64,000 bases of DNA from Isoetes taiwanensis (lineage: Eukaryota > Streptophyta > Lycopodiopsida > Isoetales > Isoetaceae), in the NCBI GenBank assembly GCA_021234155.1, contig JAJEKV010000139.1, forward strand, positions 330,809 through 394,808, in the 5' to 3' direction. Of the stretch, positions 1 through 13,037 are shown one piece after another. The position numbers and the translations under genes were made by a program. Position 1 is the first letter of the stretch; each line of letters starts with the position of its first letter. The notes beneath the pieces were generated by a model, which worked only from the letters and a program-made list of their open reading frames with translations, made no database searches and was not told the DNA's origin.

Positions 1-1129
1 AGCAACAAATGCTGTGAATTTCTTTAGCATATTGGAGTTGCAACTCTCAGAATTGAGAACTCATTAATCAGCTCCAGCTAAAGAGAATTTTCGGTGTGAA
101 TAAGGAGCAGTGGAATTACATGCAATGGCGAAATAGTTTTCAGGGCTGGAATAAGTTGCAAGTGTGGCTCTGTAAGAGGCATTACAGAGTCCGTGCTGGA
201 GTGTTCTTGCTCATGCTCTAGTATAGGTGCTTCATGTTGTTGCAGTTGCTCCTGTTCTACAAAGGTTTCATTGCTGGAAAATTCGTGGATTTGCAGTCCT
301 ATTACCATAGTAATCCTCGTAATCGTATCATATGCCCCCTTTAATGCCAGAGATGGCCACCATATTCTGCAAGACCTACTCATTTCAGACATCAACATAA
401 CAGATCTGTCGCTTGATATCAAAAGCAACCAATGCCACTTTCCTTACCTGCTGTGTCAAATTTAAAGTAGAAACAAAAAAATAGGTTTCTTTTACACACT
501 TCAGATTAGCTGTTAGCTATGGCGGAACAGAGTTTGGAAGGGGATATGTGCTGCGGCTGATGCAGGGACCTCGAAACACAAGCATTCATGAGCTGGAGTT
601 TAGATCTGGAAATATATCTTTGAATACAAAGGATTTGAAGAGTTTTAGGTCTTAGTTGAGCACTTCACAAACATGGTGGCAAATGATGGATGCAGTCTGA
701 ATGTAAGCACCGGAGGATCTTTTTCTCACCTTCATGGCAGAGATTGTAAATGGAAATTGATGGAGGAGATTGAAGATTAAGGATCGATCCTTCCACTCCA
801 TTGAACAAAAGGGGATTGATATGCCTGCCAAATTGATAGTCCTTGCACTGAATTCACCCAAATTCGAAGAGTTGAGTAAGCTTTTTGGAACGTAGTCAAA
901 AAGAGCCAGAGGGTTACCCAAGATCTTCTTCACAGAGGAATAGAAAACGAAGGAAAAATGGGGAAAATAAATCGGAAATGCTGCCATACCTGGATCTTAG
1001 GACCTATAACAGGTACGACAAGCAATCTGTTGCAGATGTTCCGGCATTTTGGAGTGTTCTGGAGCTACAAGTTTACCGGTTTCCAGAGGGGCTCCCCTGC
1101 AACATAAATGACCGAGCATTTACCGCCAA

Positions 1130-1236
1130 CGGTGGGTTTTTAGCAGTCATTAGCATATCCCATGTATATACTGGCATATACTTGAAATATGCCATAAACC
1201 CACATAAACAAGGGTTTGCCCTCTTAGGGGCAACCC
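1130..1236 (-). repeat. Dispersed hairpin module, copy A
   Basis: Read on the minus strand, this begins TTTGGGTTGCCC, closes a short hairpin with GGGCAAACCC, then runs through a GGGTTTATGGCATAT block and two GTATATGCC-like blocks. The same order of blocks recurs on the minus strand at 27900-28036 and 63225-63330, so this is a dispersed repeat and not local chance. The family is not recognised. Confidence 0.5.
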
Positions 1237-1479
1237 AAAAATAATCTATAAGGAGAAAGGGGGACCAAAAAGGTGGTTGTTCCCTTATTTCAGCTGTCTG
1301 AATTCTAAACATTTGAAAATGGTTAACATTTAGAAAACATGTAGAAAGAAACTGTATATTTTAGAAGCAAAAAATACACTAAAGGAAAAAACAGCAAAAA
1401 AGAAAAATAAAAGTTCAAAAATATTATGTGCCCTAAATGATGCAAGAACCTAAAAGATATTCTTCAATATGACCTGCCA

Positions 1480-1535
1480 AATAATATTCCCAACCGACCA
1501 TCAAATAAGGGTTTACCCCTTTGGGCAACAAAAAA
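1480..1535 (-). repeat. Weak copy of the same hairpin module
   Basis: The minus strand reads TTGTTGCCCAAAGGGGTAAACCC and then diverges. Only the hairpin core matches the module copies at 1130, 27900 and 63225. Confidence 0.3.
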
Positions 1536-2310
1536 ACAACCACTAACAACCAATCCGCAACAACCGCCCACCTCAATCAACACGAAACCACAAAACAAAG
1601 AATATGCAAACACATTCTCAGGGCCACCAGAGGGCAACCCTTCGTGCGCAGCACCTTGTTTATTTACTATGTTTACCTCGTTTTCATAAATTATTGCTAG
1701 AATTGATCTATTTATCATTATTTGAATCTCTTGGAATTAAAACTCAAAATTGTTTTTGCATTTTTGACCCCAAAGCCTCTTGCTAGCCAAGTAAGTCAAA
1801 TAATTAAATATATGATTGTTATATTCCAGGCGATACAACATGGAACCTGTAATCTTATCTTGCTAATCCCTGTTGTTGCAGATTTGCAAGCCTTGTTTAG
1901 TACCCTAAAATGCTATCCACGAGGCTTGCATGTTCAACCCCTAAAATAAAAAGAGGGCTTCTGTTGTGAGCCCTTGGATGTTGGACCATTGAAAAAAAAA
2001 AGCTAAATCAACGACTAAGAAATGGTGCACTCTAGATGTATGCATTAGTACATCCATTCGAATACGCCATGAAATCTTAGGAAAACCTTGGGGAAAAAAC
2101 CCCTGTTATTATGCTACATATTTTTAGCACAATATTCTCTAAATTCATAGGATAGATACAAGACTAGTAATTTATTTTCTAGCATTTATGGAATAATTTG
2201 AGGCCAAGATTTAGCTAGATGGTATTGTTTTAGAACGTTATCATAAAGAAAATGACCTAAGCAAATGGAAACAATTGAAAAGAAATATAGTAATTTTAGC
2301 TTACTGCATT

Positions 2311-2453
2311 CCATTGACCACACCATAGAAATATTTGGGATAATTTTAGGTTAGTTTAGCTAAACGCTAGAAAGTATGAGAGGGAAAATTTGCAAAGTTT
2401 AGCTAAACCATAGAGAGTTTTGGGATTAATCTCGGGCAAGTTTAGCTAAAGCC
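2311..2453. repeat. Degenerate 43-bp tandem repeat
   Basis: The palindrome gtttagctaaac occurs at 2354 and 2397, and a near copy at 2440, each exactly 43 bp apart. A more decayed unit precedes them (from about 2311). The intervening sequence (ccatagagagttttgggat and ccatagaaatatttgggat) confirms tandem origin. Confidence 0.6.
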
Positions 2454-3119
2454 ATTATGGCTAATAAAAAATACGCGATTTGTAATTTTTTGCCTGCAAA
2501 GAAAGCCATATGCAGAGATCAGACCTCGTTTTGCAATATCTCCACATTTCATGTATTTCTATGGTACATCCTATGATGCCAAGTCTTTATGGATGGGCAT
2601 TCAATCACATTAATGCTATGCAGATTCTCATAATGAAAGCAAAACAAAATTTCCACTCTTTTAGCAATGTTTCATTATTGTAAAAAACTTTACATTTTAG
2701 ATTGTTGAGTACAACTTTGTATACAAGGTCAACCAGTTGACATACAAAAATAAAATTCCTCACTAATTTTGGAAAACAAAGCACATTTTTGAGTTATATT
2801 GCTTTTCCATTTAAGTCAAACAATTCCAAAGTTCCAGAATCTACAATTTATTGCTAGCCTTTATCTCCTAACTGCATGTGTTGCTCCTACTCCCCTGCAC
2901 TCCTTGAGTAATTTAGATCTCCAAGTTACAATTTTCTCTGTTCCAGAATCTATAACCATTAACTTTATTTGTTTTACTAGAAATAGACAAAATGTTTTAC
3001 CTCTTTACCTCGGCATTTTCATCTTGCTTTTCCATCTCATCTTCTTCTAGATCTTGCACAATATTTACCGCTAGTCTCCTTTTGAATCTCCCCTTTCATT
3101 TATTTGCAAAAGCCTCCTC

Positions 3120-3625
3120 ATGAGGTTGCAAGTTTACCACTGCCTCTTCCCCTTCCAGATGTTCCTCTATGACTTGGACAATTTGCTACCAAATGGCCTT
3201 TTCCTCACAATTATAGCACTGAAAGCCCTTTCTGCATTTGGACATTTTGCATTCAAATGTCTGTACATATTACAGTTATAGCAAGGCCCAATATTACCCT
3301 TATTTAAGTTGCTTCCTCTTTTTGCCTTGTATACTTCTGTAGACTGATCATCATCATCAAAGTTAAAATTCTTTTGATCAAACTCCGTCAGCATGCTCTT
3401 TTGACCTTGCAACATTTCTCAACAAAGTTGCTAACTAACTGTTATAAGACATTAACCTGGATAAGGACAATATCTGATACTGATCATTAAGAATAACTCC
3501 AGCTCCATCTAGATCTGCAATAATAGAATCAATTTTTTCAAGGAAATCTGTTAGGTTATCCTTTTCCCTTACCTTAAGTTTCCTCAGCTATTTCTCCAAA
3601 ACATCAATTGGGGAGAGGTATTTGC
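3120..3625 (-). pseudogene. Ty1/copia gag fragment
   Basis: The minus strand encodes a gag-like helix region (LTDFLEKIDSIIADLDGAGV, then NDQYQILSLSR), then stop codons and a frame change, then an acidic linker and a zinc knuckle. The knuckle CYNCNMYRHLNAKC fits CX2CX4HX4C exactly (plus-strand 3230-3300). This is the arrangement of copia gag nucleocapsid. Protease, integrase and RT are not adjacent, so it is a decayed fragment. The knuckle is seen directly; the copia assignment is from family knowledge. Confidence 0.65.
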
Positions 3626-3770
3626 TTCATATTGTCTTATATTATAATGTTATACCATATTGGATTTGGATCAATCCCTACTTTGAATGGTTGAGATCAT
3701 TCGATTGAATATGAAGGCCAAGATTTATTGCACAAGTTCCCATCACCGTGATTGATCATGCTTTGATCCC

Positions 3771-4930
3771 TTAAGGGGAAAGGGAGAAAGAAAAGGGAAA
3801 AATGAAAAAGGGAGGAGGAAAAGAAGAATGTGAAAGGAAAAAATGCAGGGGAAAAAGAGAAAAGGGGAAGAGAGAAGGGCAAAGTGACATGAAAAAAAAG
3901 TTAAGGGAAAGGGAATAGAAAAAAAAGAGAGGAGACGGGAAGGGGAAAAGAGCATCGAAAAAAAGGGGAAGAGGGAATGGGTGGAGAAAGGAGGAAAAGG
4001 GAAGGAAAAAAGGGGAACAAGAAAAGGTTGGCAGAAGGGCATGGGAAAAAAGAAAGGAAGACGAAAAAGAAAAGAGGAGGGGAAAAGAGAATCCAGAAAA
4101 TATGGCATGAGGAAAAAAGAAAGAGGGAATGCAGAAAAGGGAAGGGAGGGAGAGTAAAGGGTGAAGAAAGTGGAAAAGGGAAATGAAAAAAGAGGATAAG
4201 AAAAGGGCATGCAAAAAAAAGGGAAGAGGAAAAGGGTGAGGAAAGGGGACAGGGAAGGGAAAAATAACATGGAAAAAGGGAAGTGAAAGGGAAAAAAAAG
4301 ATGGGAAAATGGAACAAAAAAAGAGGGGAAGAGGGAAAGGTTGGAGAAAGGAGGAAAAGGGAAGGGCAAAGAGGGATCAAGAAAAGGGTGGAGAGAAGGG
4401 AAGAGAAAAGGACATGGGAAAAGGGGAAGGAAAGGAAAGAAAAAGGGAGAAGGAAAAGGGAATCTGGGAAAAAGGGCACGAGAAAAACAGGAAGAAAGGA
4501 GCCGGAAAAGGGGGGACAGGGTGAAAGGGTGAAGAAAGGTGAAAAGAGAAGCGAGAAAAGAGCATGGGAAAGAGAAAAGAAAAAGGGGAAGAGGGAAAGG
4601 ATGGGGAAAAGAGGAAATGGAGCACAGGAGAAAAGTAAAGAGAAAAAATGTGATGGGAAAAAAGGAAATGGAAAAGGAATAGAAGGGGGAAAAGGATAAA
4701 TAAAATAAAAAAGGGCACGGGGAGAAGAGAAAATGGAAAGGAGAAAAGAGAAAAAAAAAGTCCATCAATAAAAGGGAAAAGGAAAAAGAAGGGAAGCGGA
4801 GGGAATGTGGGGTGTGGAACAAGAAAAAAGAAAAAAGAAAAGGGAAAAAAATGGGGGGTAGGAAAATGGGGAAAGGGGAAAAGAAAAATAATAAAATTGG
4901 GGTAAAGCAAATGGCAAATGGAATGGGGGC
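3771..4930 (+). repeat. Long homopurine tract with degenerate repeats
   Basis: For about 1.15 kb the plus strand is almost only G and A, built from gaaaaggg, ggaagaggg and gagaaagg blocks. The sparse C/T bases fall mostly in recurring gcatggg or gacatggg marks (for example near 3886, 3952, 4037, 4207, 4268, 4411, 4562 and 4649). Longer blocks such as the one at 3963 recur at 4319 and 4583, so it grew by tandem duplication. Long open frames here (F/P/L/S on the minus strand, K/G/E/R on the plus) are by-products of the composition. Confidence 0.85.
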
Positions 4931-5499
4931 ACTCATTACATTATTGTTCACTATAGGATCATTTCGACAACCCAAGCATTGCCGATAGCTTTTCATTGGC
5001 GCACTTGCGATCCCTGAATCCCTGTACTTCTAGGAACATTTTCAACTGATCAATCCGGCCACTAAGCCGGACCGACCTTCACTATTCCTTATTGATCTAC
5101 ACTAGGTTATTCTGGCTTTAACCTTTATGGCACCAACCAAATTAGATAATGCATCTATAGAATGCGTCAAACGAATTTCTTAAGAATATAACCATTGAGG
5201 CTATATATTCCAAGTTCCGGACCATGCAATAATCCTTTTTGGTATTTTCATCAGAGTCTCCAACTAAGGATATTGCATCATTTATTTCTGTAGAAGCACT
5301 ATCGAGAACATATAATCCATCATGAAATAGAAGATCGTCTTGAATCTCAGAATATGCACAGATCACATCTGTCGAGAAAATGAGACTGAACCAAGATGTG
5401 AAAGTATTTCTTGAGCCAATAGATTATACATGAAAGATGTTTGGATAGATTCCACTAAAGTTGCACTAAGAGGTGCCCCTATAAAATGAAAGCCATGAG

Positions 5500-6790
5500 C
5501 TACAATCGATCAAGATCTAGCATAGTCTGTGGTTGTGGATCATATGCTGGCTTACGCTTCAGGCATGATCTAGAGACAAAACATCAGGCTTCCTTCAGAG
5601 GGATCCAGGATAATACTTGATCATGAAATCAATGCAATACAAGACTTGAGTATGCCATTGGGCTTGTCAAAATGACTGGGAATTTGAGCCAACTAAAAGT
5701 ATAGCAAATTTCAGTGATCAGTACAGACTATGATCTTATGAGGAAATCCCTCTTGAAAATGTCTCCATTCCTCAAAAGAATTTACTTCGTCAAAGTTTCC
5801 TGTCATAAGTTGGATAAGTGATTTTCGCAGCCTGAAACTTCATGACCATCCTCCTCCTGTGATAATATATCTCCAAGAGCAAAGTCTGAAGCATCTGCTT
5901 CAATGGTATAAAGATGCGAGGGATCTGGATGGGCAAGTACTGGAGCCGAGGTTAAGGCATGCTTCAAGATAATGAATGTCGTTTCAGCTTCAACTATCCA
6001 TCCAAATGGTGTATCCTTCCCATTGAGATATGCCAAACGAAGGGTGATCTCTGAATAAATTTTGGATAAAAATCGATAAACCCAAAAGAGCACTAAACAT
6101 CTCGAACTGAAGGTGGTCTAATTTAGAATTGTATTCACTTTAGCTAGGCACATGGAAACTCTCTAAAGAGTGATGCAATTGCTAAGAACACATTATCCTC
6201 ATCAAACCAGCACTTTTCGACTTGGTATATGTCCCACACTCATGAAGCTTTTGAAGAACCTGTCAAACATGTCTCTCATGCTCCTCGAATGTTTCAAAAT
6301 AAATAAGAATAGCATTCACATATGTGATGACGAAAAGATCCATATTTTTTTCGAAGACATCGTTTGCCATATGCTTTAAGCTGTCCGGACATTGGTAAAC
6401 CCAAAAGGCATGACAATATGCTTGAAATGGCCATATCGACGAGTATAAAAAGTTTTCTTTCATTCTATTCTATTCTATTCCTTCAGGTATTTGGATAAGT
6501 TTATAAGCACCACGGAGATCAATCTTGATAACATAGCATGCACCTTGTAGGCGTTCGGGCAGCTCTAGAATTAAAGACCGAGGATATTGATTTGGCACTG
6601 TAATCTTGTTAAGACAGTGATAATCAACAATAAGATGCAGAGAATTTTTTTTGTTCACAAAAAAGATAAGCGCTTCAGCAAGCAACTGAGAATGTCGGAT
6701 AAGTCCTATGGTGAGATTCTTCTTGTGTGCAATACTTGCAGCGGCTTTATGATCCACTGGAGGGTCTGGCAACAGTATCCACATAGATGG
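5500..6790 (-). pseudogene. Ty3/gypsy pol fragment (RT-RNase H)
   Basis: Reading on the minus strand from 6784 down, the RT fingers and palm appear (VDYHCLNKITVPNQYPR, then KIDLRGAY), then after a frame break the segment with YVNAILIYFETFEEHERHV, then the RNase H start (FGWIVEAETTF, then HPDPSHLYTIEADASDFALG). The order matches Ty3/gypsy RT and RNase H. The polymerase active site, normally YLDD or YVDD in this family, reads YVNA here, so both aspartates are lost. A small ttcta repeat with in-frame stops near 6460 and further stops after 5800 also break it. Gag, protease and integrase are not seen nearby. Confidence 0.8.
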
Positions 6791-6794
6791 GCCT

Positions 6795-7375
6795 AGCGCT
6801 GGTCATTACAGAAGGGGATATTATAATGGGCCTATAGTGTCTAGTTAATGGGAAGGCAATAGATTTGGATGATATGCGGGCAGAGCTTCTCAAATGGGTT
6901 GGGCCTCCGATGGTGCCTGTCCTCACGCCATTATTCAATAGAGCATTGCAAGAGGCTTCGCCTAGCAGTAGACCACGAGTATAGTTGTTCCCACATACAA
7001 GACAGGCAACCCTCACTGCCCAGCCAACTATCGCACAATCATGGTCAGCTCCCTCTTTGCAAGATTATTGGCTGGCATCCTTGAGCACTGGCTGACGATA
7101 TGGGCAGAAGATGCAGAGATGCATGCTCTGACACAGGCAGGCTTCTGGCCCAGACATTCCACCATTGACCATATTTGCACCTTGAGAACACTCATTGAGA
7201 ATAGCAGAAACTGCTAGCAAAACCTGTACTATTGTTTTGTAAAGGCTTTCGACACTGTACCCGAGGACAAATTGTAAGATAGATTGAGGCAGCTAGGGAC
7301 CCCTATCGACTTGAGAAATGCAACATATCGGCTATATGAGCATGCTCTATGCTATATTTTGATTTCAGGTCAAAC
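6795..7375 (+). pseudogene. LINE reverse-transcriptase fragment
   Basis: The plus strand reads, with frame changes and stops, VNGKAIDLDDMRAELLKWVG, then a VP.YK.G block, NYRTIMVSSLFARLLAGIL, QAGFWPRHSTIDHICTLRTL, and finally KAFDTVP with LRQLGTPIDLRNA. This is the RT core of a non-LTR retrotransposon. It stops abruptly near 7375. It abuts the oppositely oriented gypsy relic at about 6790. Related pieces lie at 26525-26830 and 52110-52378. Confidence 0.8.
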
Positions 7376-7874
7376 GATTCCCTCAAGAAGGGTTTGGTAT
7401 GTGAAAGCCATTTTTTTTCCAAAAATTCCACTTGTTCTAATTTCAATATATGTTTGTAGATGTTTTTTAGAGCTATTTTCTATATGTTATTTTCATTTGG
7501 CGTTAACCATTGTTCTTGTAGGTGCTTTGAGGCAGTGTCACACATGCATGTTATCTTCGTTTGAGCTACTATTTATTGTCTTATGGCATTGTGGCACTTT
7601 GGTTCCCAATCACAACATTCATATTATGTGATGATGGCGTCTAACATGATTGATCTTCATTTTCCCTTCAGCTAATTCCCCGTGTTGGTGACGGCCTAGG
7701 AGTTCTTTGTGGATTATTCATGTGTTTTGTATAGATGCCTGTGGTTATGTTGGAGCTCGACATCAATGCTGCTTTTTCTTTTATGGCCGGTAGGCCTTCA
7801 CTTATTCTTTCTATTGTCTTCGAATAAGTTCCCTTTTCTCTCGGCACCATGCTGAGCTATTTTTAGCTCGATGA
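7376..7874. other. T-rich spacer
   Basis: No gene seen. The plus strand is strongly T-rich, similar to the DNA at 8930-10530 and 15168-17700. Confidence 0.4.
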
Positions 7875-8915
7875 TTTTTTTTTTTTTTTGAAGGACGAAA
7901 GCCAAAAAGTTTATTAATCAGAGAAAAAGTACAAAATTTACATGTCTCATCTAACTGTGTAAGCACACAGAGATGCTACAGGAGCACGAGCCTGGAGCAC
8001 AATGTACTTACTCCAGAATAGGAGACTAATGATAAGAATCAATTCAAAGATACTGAATCCAGATGCGTTCCACCAGTTCTGAGTCAAGAGAAGAACACTT
8101 TCGTGGGTCATCCAATATCTTTTTCCGGGGCCCACCGTAATAACACCGTGGTGCGCATGAATAAATGCCCCGAAGATGTGGTGTCTGCGCGCGCCCCATA
8201 TCGACCAAAGGAGCCAACCGGAACCAAGATGAAATGCCCTTTGTTTAGCCGAGGCCACGCGTTGGGATAGGGCGCCAAAAGGATGCATCGGCGGTCAATG
8301 TCTTTGTTAAACAAACCTTGTAGCCGGGACCACGCGGGTTGAACCTCGGGACAATGAAAGAGACAATGCTCAAGAGTCTCAACGTCCGAGAGACAGAGCG
8401 GGCATACTGCAGATATCACGAGGATCATAGCGATGTCGAAGGCATTAACCCGCAGCACTGTGGATAACCTCGCCACCACAAAGATGAGACTTTAGGGTGG
8501 AGCAACCTATCCCAAAGCCATCGCCATGTATGCGACACAAAGTGGGTCGTGGAACATGTAGGTGCCACCCATCCGCAACCGGAGGGGTTGTGGTGCTAAA
8601 AGAAGGCGATATACTGATCCGACAAATTGCTTGCCTTTGTGAATATTTTCATGACAGTCCCATGGCACCCTTTCAGCAACACCAACTTGCACTATGAGAG
8701 GCAAATTTTCTGCGACCTTCTCCCATAGAGATGCATCCCAATGAGAGAGCAGGAACTTTGCCTGAAATTCGGGCCAAGACAGTAGGCGACCCTCCTCATA
8801 CCATGCTTGAATAGAGACAACACCTGCAAGGACCCATCGTCTCTGTGTAAGGGGATGAACTGAGGCTGCCAATGGAGGTGCTGAGGGGTCTGGAGGCAGT
8901 GGTATGATGTGCACA
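7875..8915 (-). mobile_element. LINE 3' part with poly(A) tail
   Basis: A run of 15 T at 7875-7889 is the poly(A) tail of a minus-strand retroposon. Upstream in its sense direction (8479 to 8108) is a zf-RVT-type zinc finger, CPLCLSDVETLEHCLFHCP. Before that (8914 to 8507) comes a second frame with EEGRLLSWPEFQAKF, the region just upstream of the finger in plant LINE ORF2. A frameshift between the two frames and loss of the RT domain show a 5'-truncated dead copy. I could not find a convincing target-site duplication. Confidence 0.75.
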
Positions 8916-8929
8916 TGGTACGTACTTAC

Positions 8930-10530
8930 ATATGGTTCTTACTATAATTTGATATATGTGCTTGCATTTTTTCCTTATTTCCATCTATGTTACTAGTTCA
9001 TTTTTCAATTGTTGTACATATATCTTATCCTCTACGTGTCACTTTCATATTACTATAGCTGGAATAGGTGTTTGTTGTCGTCTCTCATCTATCTTTGGGC
9101 CATTTTAATCATTTGCCAAGTTCATTTTGATGCATATATTGTGGCATTTCTTCATCTATATTGATGGACATTACATCCCATGCTAGATTTATTGTTTGAC
9201 TTGTGCTGTCAACATCTTGTGGCATGTGAGATGTATAGCTACGTTGTTGGTCTGTCGTGCATATTTTGTTATGATGGCATTCTGGAGCTTGATCTTGGCG
9301 TTTCATTGATGTTGCATGATCTTGTACCACAAGACATAATGGTAGAAGATACGGCTTTGGTTGTGATTATCTTATTGACATGGTTTTGAGTTTTGTGCCT
9401 GTACACTCGCTTCTTTTACCTGGTGCTAGTTATAACTTATCTGCTCATTTTTGCTCTAGTGTGTTATTGTTCATGTACCACGTTGCTATATCTGTTATAT
9501 GTTCATGGCAGTGTCTCAACTTTGTTCTTGCTTTTCTATTTTCTATGCCTTAGACCATGGTCACATTATGTGTAGAGGTGTATTCACGAGGGTTATCTTC
9601 TCCGCGATGGTAGATGGCTTTTTGAAATCACAATTTTGGTTTGTTTTCCTTTTTTGTGGATGGTTATCCAGATCAATAGACCAATTTGTAGATGTTCTTT
9701 GCGTATGCTTTTAATCTATGAGTTTTTTCAACATCTTATCTTATGTAACCTGGCTCCTTTAAGTTATTTTCTTCTTTAAGGTAATTATTCGTTGATCTGT
9801 CTGCAACCTTCTTTTTCATTTTCCTGGCCTGGCAACCATCCCGATTATATCGTCATCATTGTTTAGGATTTTGACCCCATGAATCTTATTTTTTCATTTT
9901 CTTGACATGTTTGCTTTTTGCCTTGCTAACTCAATGCTTTTTATTCTGGTTTTTCCTTTGTTACCTCAGTGTCTGTCGCTTGTGTTTCTACTTTCTCCTT
10001 GGTTAAAACTGACTGTCTATCATCTCTCAATCTCTCATGTTCATTGATCATCTTACTCCTTTAACTCATTTGCTCTTTTGAACGTTCTTCTTTCTTGCTT
10101 CCTTTTTGCATCTATCTTGTTTGCTCCTTTTTGCTATGATCTCTTTCATAAGTGTCTCGTACCATCTGATCTTTTTTGCAGTAGTGGCCCTTTAGCCAGT
10201 TTGTATATATGTTACGTTCTTTTGTTGGGTTTGATGAATATTTTACCCGCTCTTTTGGCTTACCGTTTTTGTATCTTGTTCCACTTGTCTTGTTTTCCTC
10301 CATTTGTTCTATCTGCCTTCACTTGTTTAATTTGTGTTGGTAGTTTCCCTTTTTCTTATCTGTTTGTCTACTCCATTGGCATGTTTGTATCTCTAGTTCA
10401 CATATCTCTATTTGCCCCTTTCGCCTGCAATTTTTGTGTATTTGTTCCATTGTTTTGTTTGTACCATTAGTTCCCATATCCTGTCTGTCTATATGCTCCT
10501 ATGGCCTGCAATTTTTTGCTTGGTTACCCC
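8930..10530 (+). other. T-rich non-coding tract, left half
   Basis: No gene is seen. The plus strand is rich in T with C well above G, giving spurious F/L/C/S-rich frames. The same composition resumes at 15168 beyond the LTR retrotransposon, so the two halves were one tract before the insertion. It may be decayed LINE 3' UTR, because LINE tails end the right half. Confidence 0.45.
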
Positions 10531-10535
10531 ATTCT

Positions 10536-13035
10536 TATAACGAACCTAGTGGCCTTGTGTGCACCTGAAAGTGGCTTACTTTGTCTCAATATAGGATGGT
10601 GTAGATTATCTAACGACCTTGTTGATATGCGTCCATGGGTTATGTTAGTAGTGGCATTTAAAACTATAGAAATACATTAGCAAAGATCATATAAGCAGAA
10701 GGTGTTAGATTATTGAGTATTGGACTTATAAAATATGCTAAACATGCATTACATTGCATGCATGTACATGCACATGTACATGCACATGCTCATGCATGCA
10801 TGTGATTGAACAACACTTGTCTAGCATGCATATGCATTATTGGATGTGAACAAAGGAGAGGGTGTCGTGGTTTGGTGAAGGATCTTGTTTATTGTTCTCC
10901 TCTACCTATTCTCTAGAGAAAGGGAGGCTGGCCGAATTATAGAATAGTAGCAGAAACCGGAAGGAGTTTGCAGATGGGAAGGTGATGAGGAAATAGAAGC
11001 AAGAAAGGCAGATCCAGTCGATAGGAAGCAGAATCAATTCGAGAAACCGAGGTGGGGATTTGATGCGGGCTTGGGAATTTGATGAGTGCTTGGTTTGTTG
11101 TATTGCTTGGTTATGCTTCCAGTAGAATCGGCAGCTATGGCGAACTCAATCGGCAGTTTTGTCTAGAATAGATCTTGAATTTGGTTCTATAATGCCACCA
11201 AGAGTCTTCCTTATGAATTTCGGCCTGTTCTGCATCCAGCTCGGCCAGTTTTGATCTTGTTGCCAATCCGGCAGTATTTCTATAAAAGTAAACCTCTAAT
11301 ATGTCTTTTTGGTCTTTAAACATCGCTCTTGAGAATCTGTTTTGCCCATTAAGTTTATTGAAAGCTTTATAGGCTAGTTGGTTAGCAGTCGAGCCTTTAA
11401 GCTATAGACCCAAGTTTGAATCTAGTCTTAGGCATAAGTTTTTGCATAAGTACTCCTTTTGGACCTTCTCTTATTTAAGAGGGATACAAGGGTCAGATAA
11501 ACCATCCGTTTATATTAGTTGTTATCTTAAGGTTTCCACCATACCATAACACACCTTTATGTTTTAAAATATTAATCGCATTATTGGAACCGTAGAGTCC
11601 ATTCTTTAGAGTTGTAGACTTGCATGTCCTTGTTAGGCATGGTAGGCATGGTACTGGGAACCATACTTGAATAGTTATTGATAGGTTCGGAGCTATCGAA
11701 TCTAGTCTATAGAATTGTCCTAAGTCTTGAAGCCTACTTGATTCTATCTTCTAACTATCGAATCTTGTTGTAGGTTATAGTTAGGTGGTCGCCCAAACTA
11801 TTGTGTCATGTCTTGGATTAGTAAGGTGACTCGTTGTGTATGTATCTCCATGGCATTATTGTTAACCTATCTATCTGCCTTGACCCTATGCTGACCATTG
11901 TGGCATATATTTCCTGGTACGTTACTGCTAGCCTAAAGGGCTAGTATTTGAATTAAATATAGAGACTCTACAAACCCTTTTAAGATATCTTATTATAGGG
12001 TGGGATCATAGAGTTCTTTGCTCCAGGGTTGTACCATTGTATATGGCCTAGTTCACGGAAGCTTTGAGAATAGAGGCTAGCTTGATAACCATACCATAGA
12101 AGGTATACCGCCAGTATTTTGTTAGAGTAGCATGTGGATTCTATGATGCTAGAATAGATGGCGCATGGGTGTTGTGATCTCTTTTGCTATGGATATGGTC
12201 AAGACCATCTTGTGGTATTAGACGTCATGATGAGGTAGAATGAATGTCATTATCTCTAGACATTAGTTTGATTAAGATATTACATGAAAGTTATGGTTGC
12301 TTATATGTTAAGGGAGTTCATGTTCTTGCTTTGAGATGTGCAATGAGATGTTGTCACTTGGTTATGAAATATCTTGATGAACCTCATTAGAACTATTGTA
12401 TTGCATTGTTCTGTGGTTATTCTTGGAAGTAAGATGCATGAGGATTCTATGATATCTCGTATTGGATCAACCTGTAAGGTTATTGGTAATATTCTATCTT
12501 GTAAAGTCATGATGGATGATGTTGCATCTTGCATTGAAAACGGACCATCTTTGGAGGGCTGGAATGGCCGTGAGACTCTGCATCTGTTCTAGATGGCTAG
12601 ACGGATGGCATGACAGATGAGTTAAACCATGTATGTACAGATGGAGAGAGTGGTCTCCTTGGGGTCGCAACCCAAGGATTACGCTTGGCATATGTGCATA
12701 CATAGAGAAGTTGATGTGAACGTAAACATGTTTGTAGTATGAGTTCTAACTAATGCAGGGGCATAGTGGAGCAGGTAAATCTATTGTCTCCTTATCTTGG
12801 ATGTTATATGCTAGATTACTTTGTGGTTGATGTTGTGGATGCTCCCAAAATGTTTCTTCCTGAGCTGAGAATGCAGTATTTGGATGGAGAGTCTAGGGAT
12901 GAGGGTGCGAGCAGGAGTGTTTTCCATCAATGGGACTATACTTTATTGAGCAAGTATACGAGTATCTTGGATGTTTAACTTAGATGTTAAACGTGTCGGT
13001 GCAACGGCCTAGGCCAAGGGGCTAGGTCCGTTTCA
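10536..13035 (+). repeat. 5' LTR (2.5 kb)
   Basis: It shares its first ~190 bp and last ~440 bp with the 3' LTR. The middle part, about 10725-12600, has no counterpart there. This private part holds an alternating gcatgcatg/gtacatgcac stretch (10745-10802) and a tRNA-like segment near 11366. The private part is either an insertion into this LTR or sequence deleted from the other one. Confidence 0.8.
11366..11440 (+). repeat. Possible tRNA-derived SINE head
   Basis: The string ggctagttggttagcag resembles a Pol III A box with D arm, and aagtttgaatctagtc about 35 bp later resembles a B box. The acceptor and anticodon stems do not fold well, so it is not an intact tRNA. It lies in the part of the 5' LTR that the 3' LTR lacks. 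Confidence 0.3.
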
Positions 13036-13037
13036 GT

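Larger units (their letters stand above)
1..2300. other. Gene-poor stretch
   Basis: Only short open frames (up to about 120 codons) overlap here on both strands, and none shows a recognisable domain. The DNA is AT-rich. Two copies of a dispersed GGGTTGCCC-type hairpin module lie inside it (near 1130-1236 and 1480-1535) and are listed separately. Confidence 0.5.

Noticed and set aside
3743-4996. 417-codon minus-strand F/P/L/S-rich frame
   Set aside because: Composition by-product of the homopurine tract; TAA, TAG and TGA are rare in pure pyrimidine sequence.
5142-5366. 74-codon minus frame with FHDGLYVLDSA, resembling a copia pre-integrase segment
   Set aside because: It is upstream, not downstream, of the copia gag relic on the same strand, and the match is too short.
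7851-9060. Target-site duplication for the LINE at 7875
   Set aside because: The sequence before the T run (tagctcgatga) was not found again near the truncated end.
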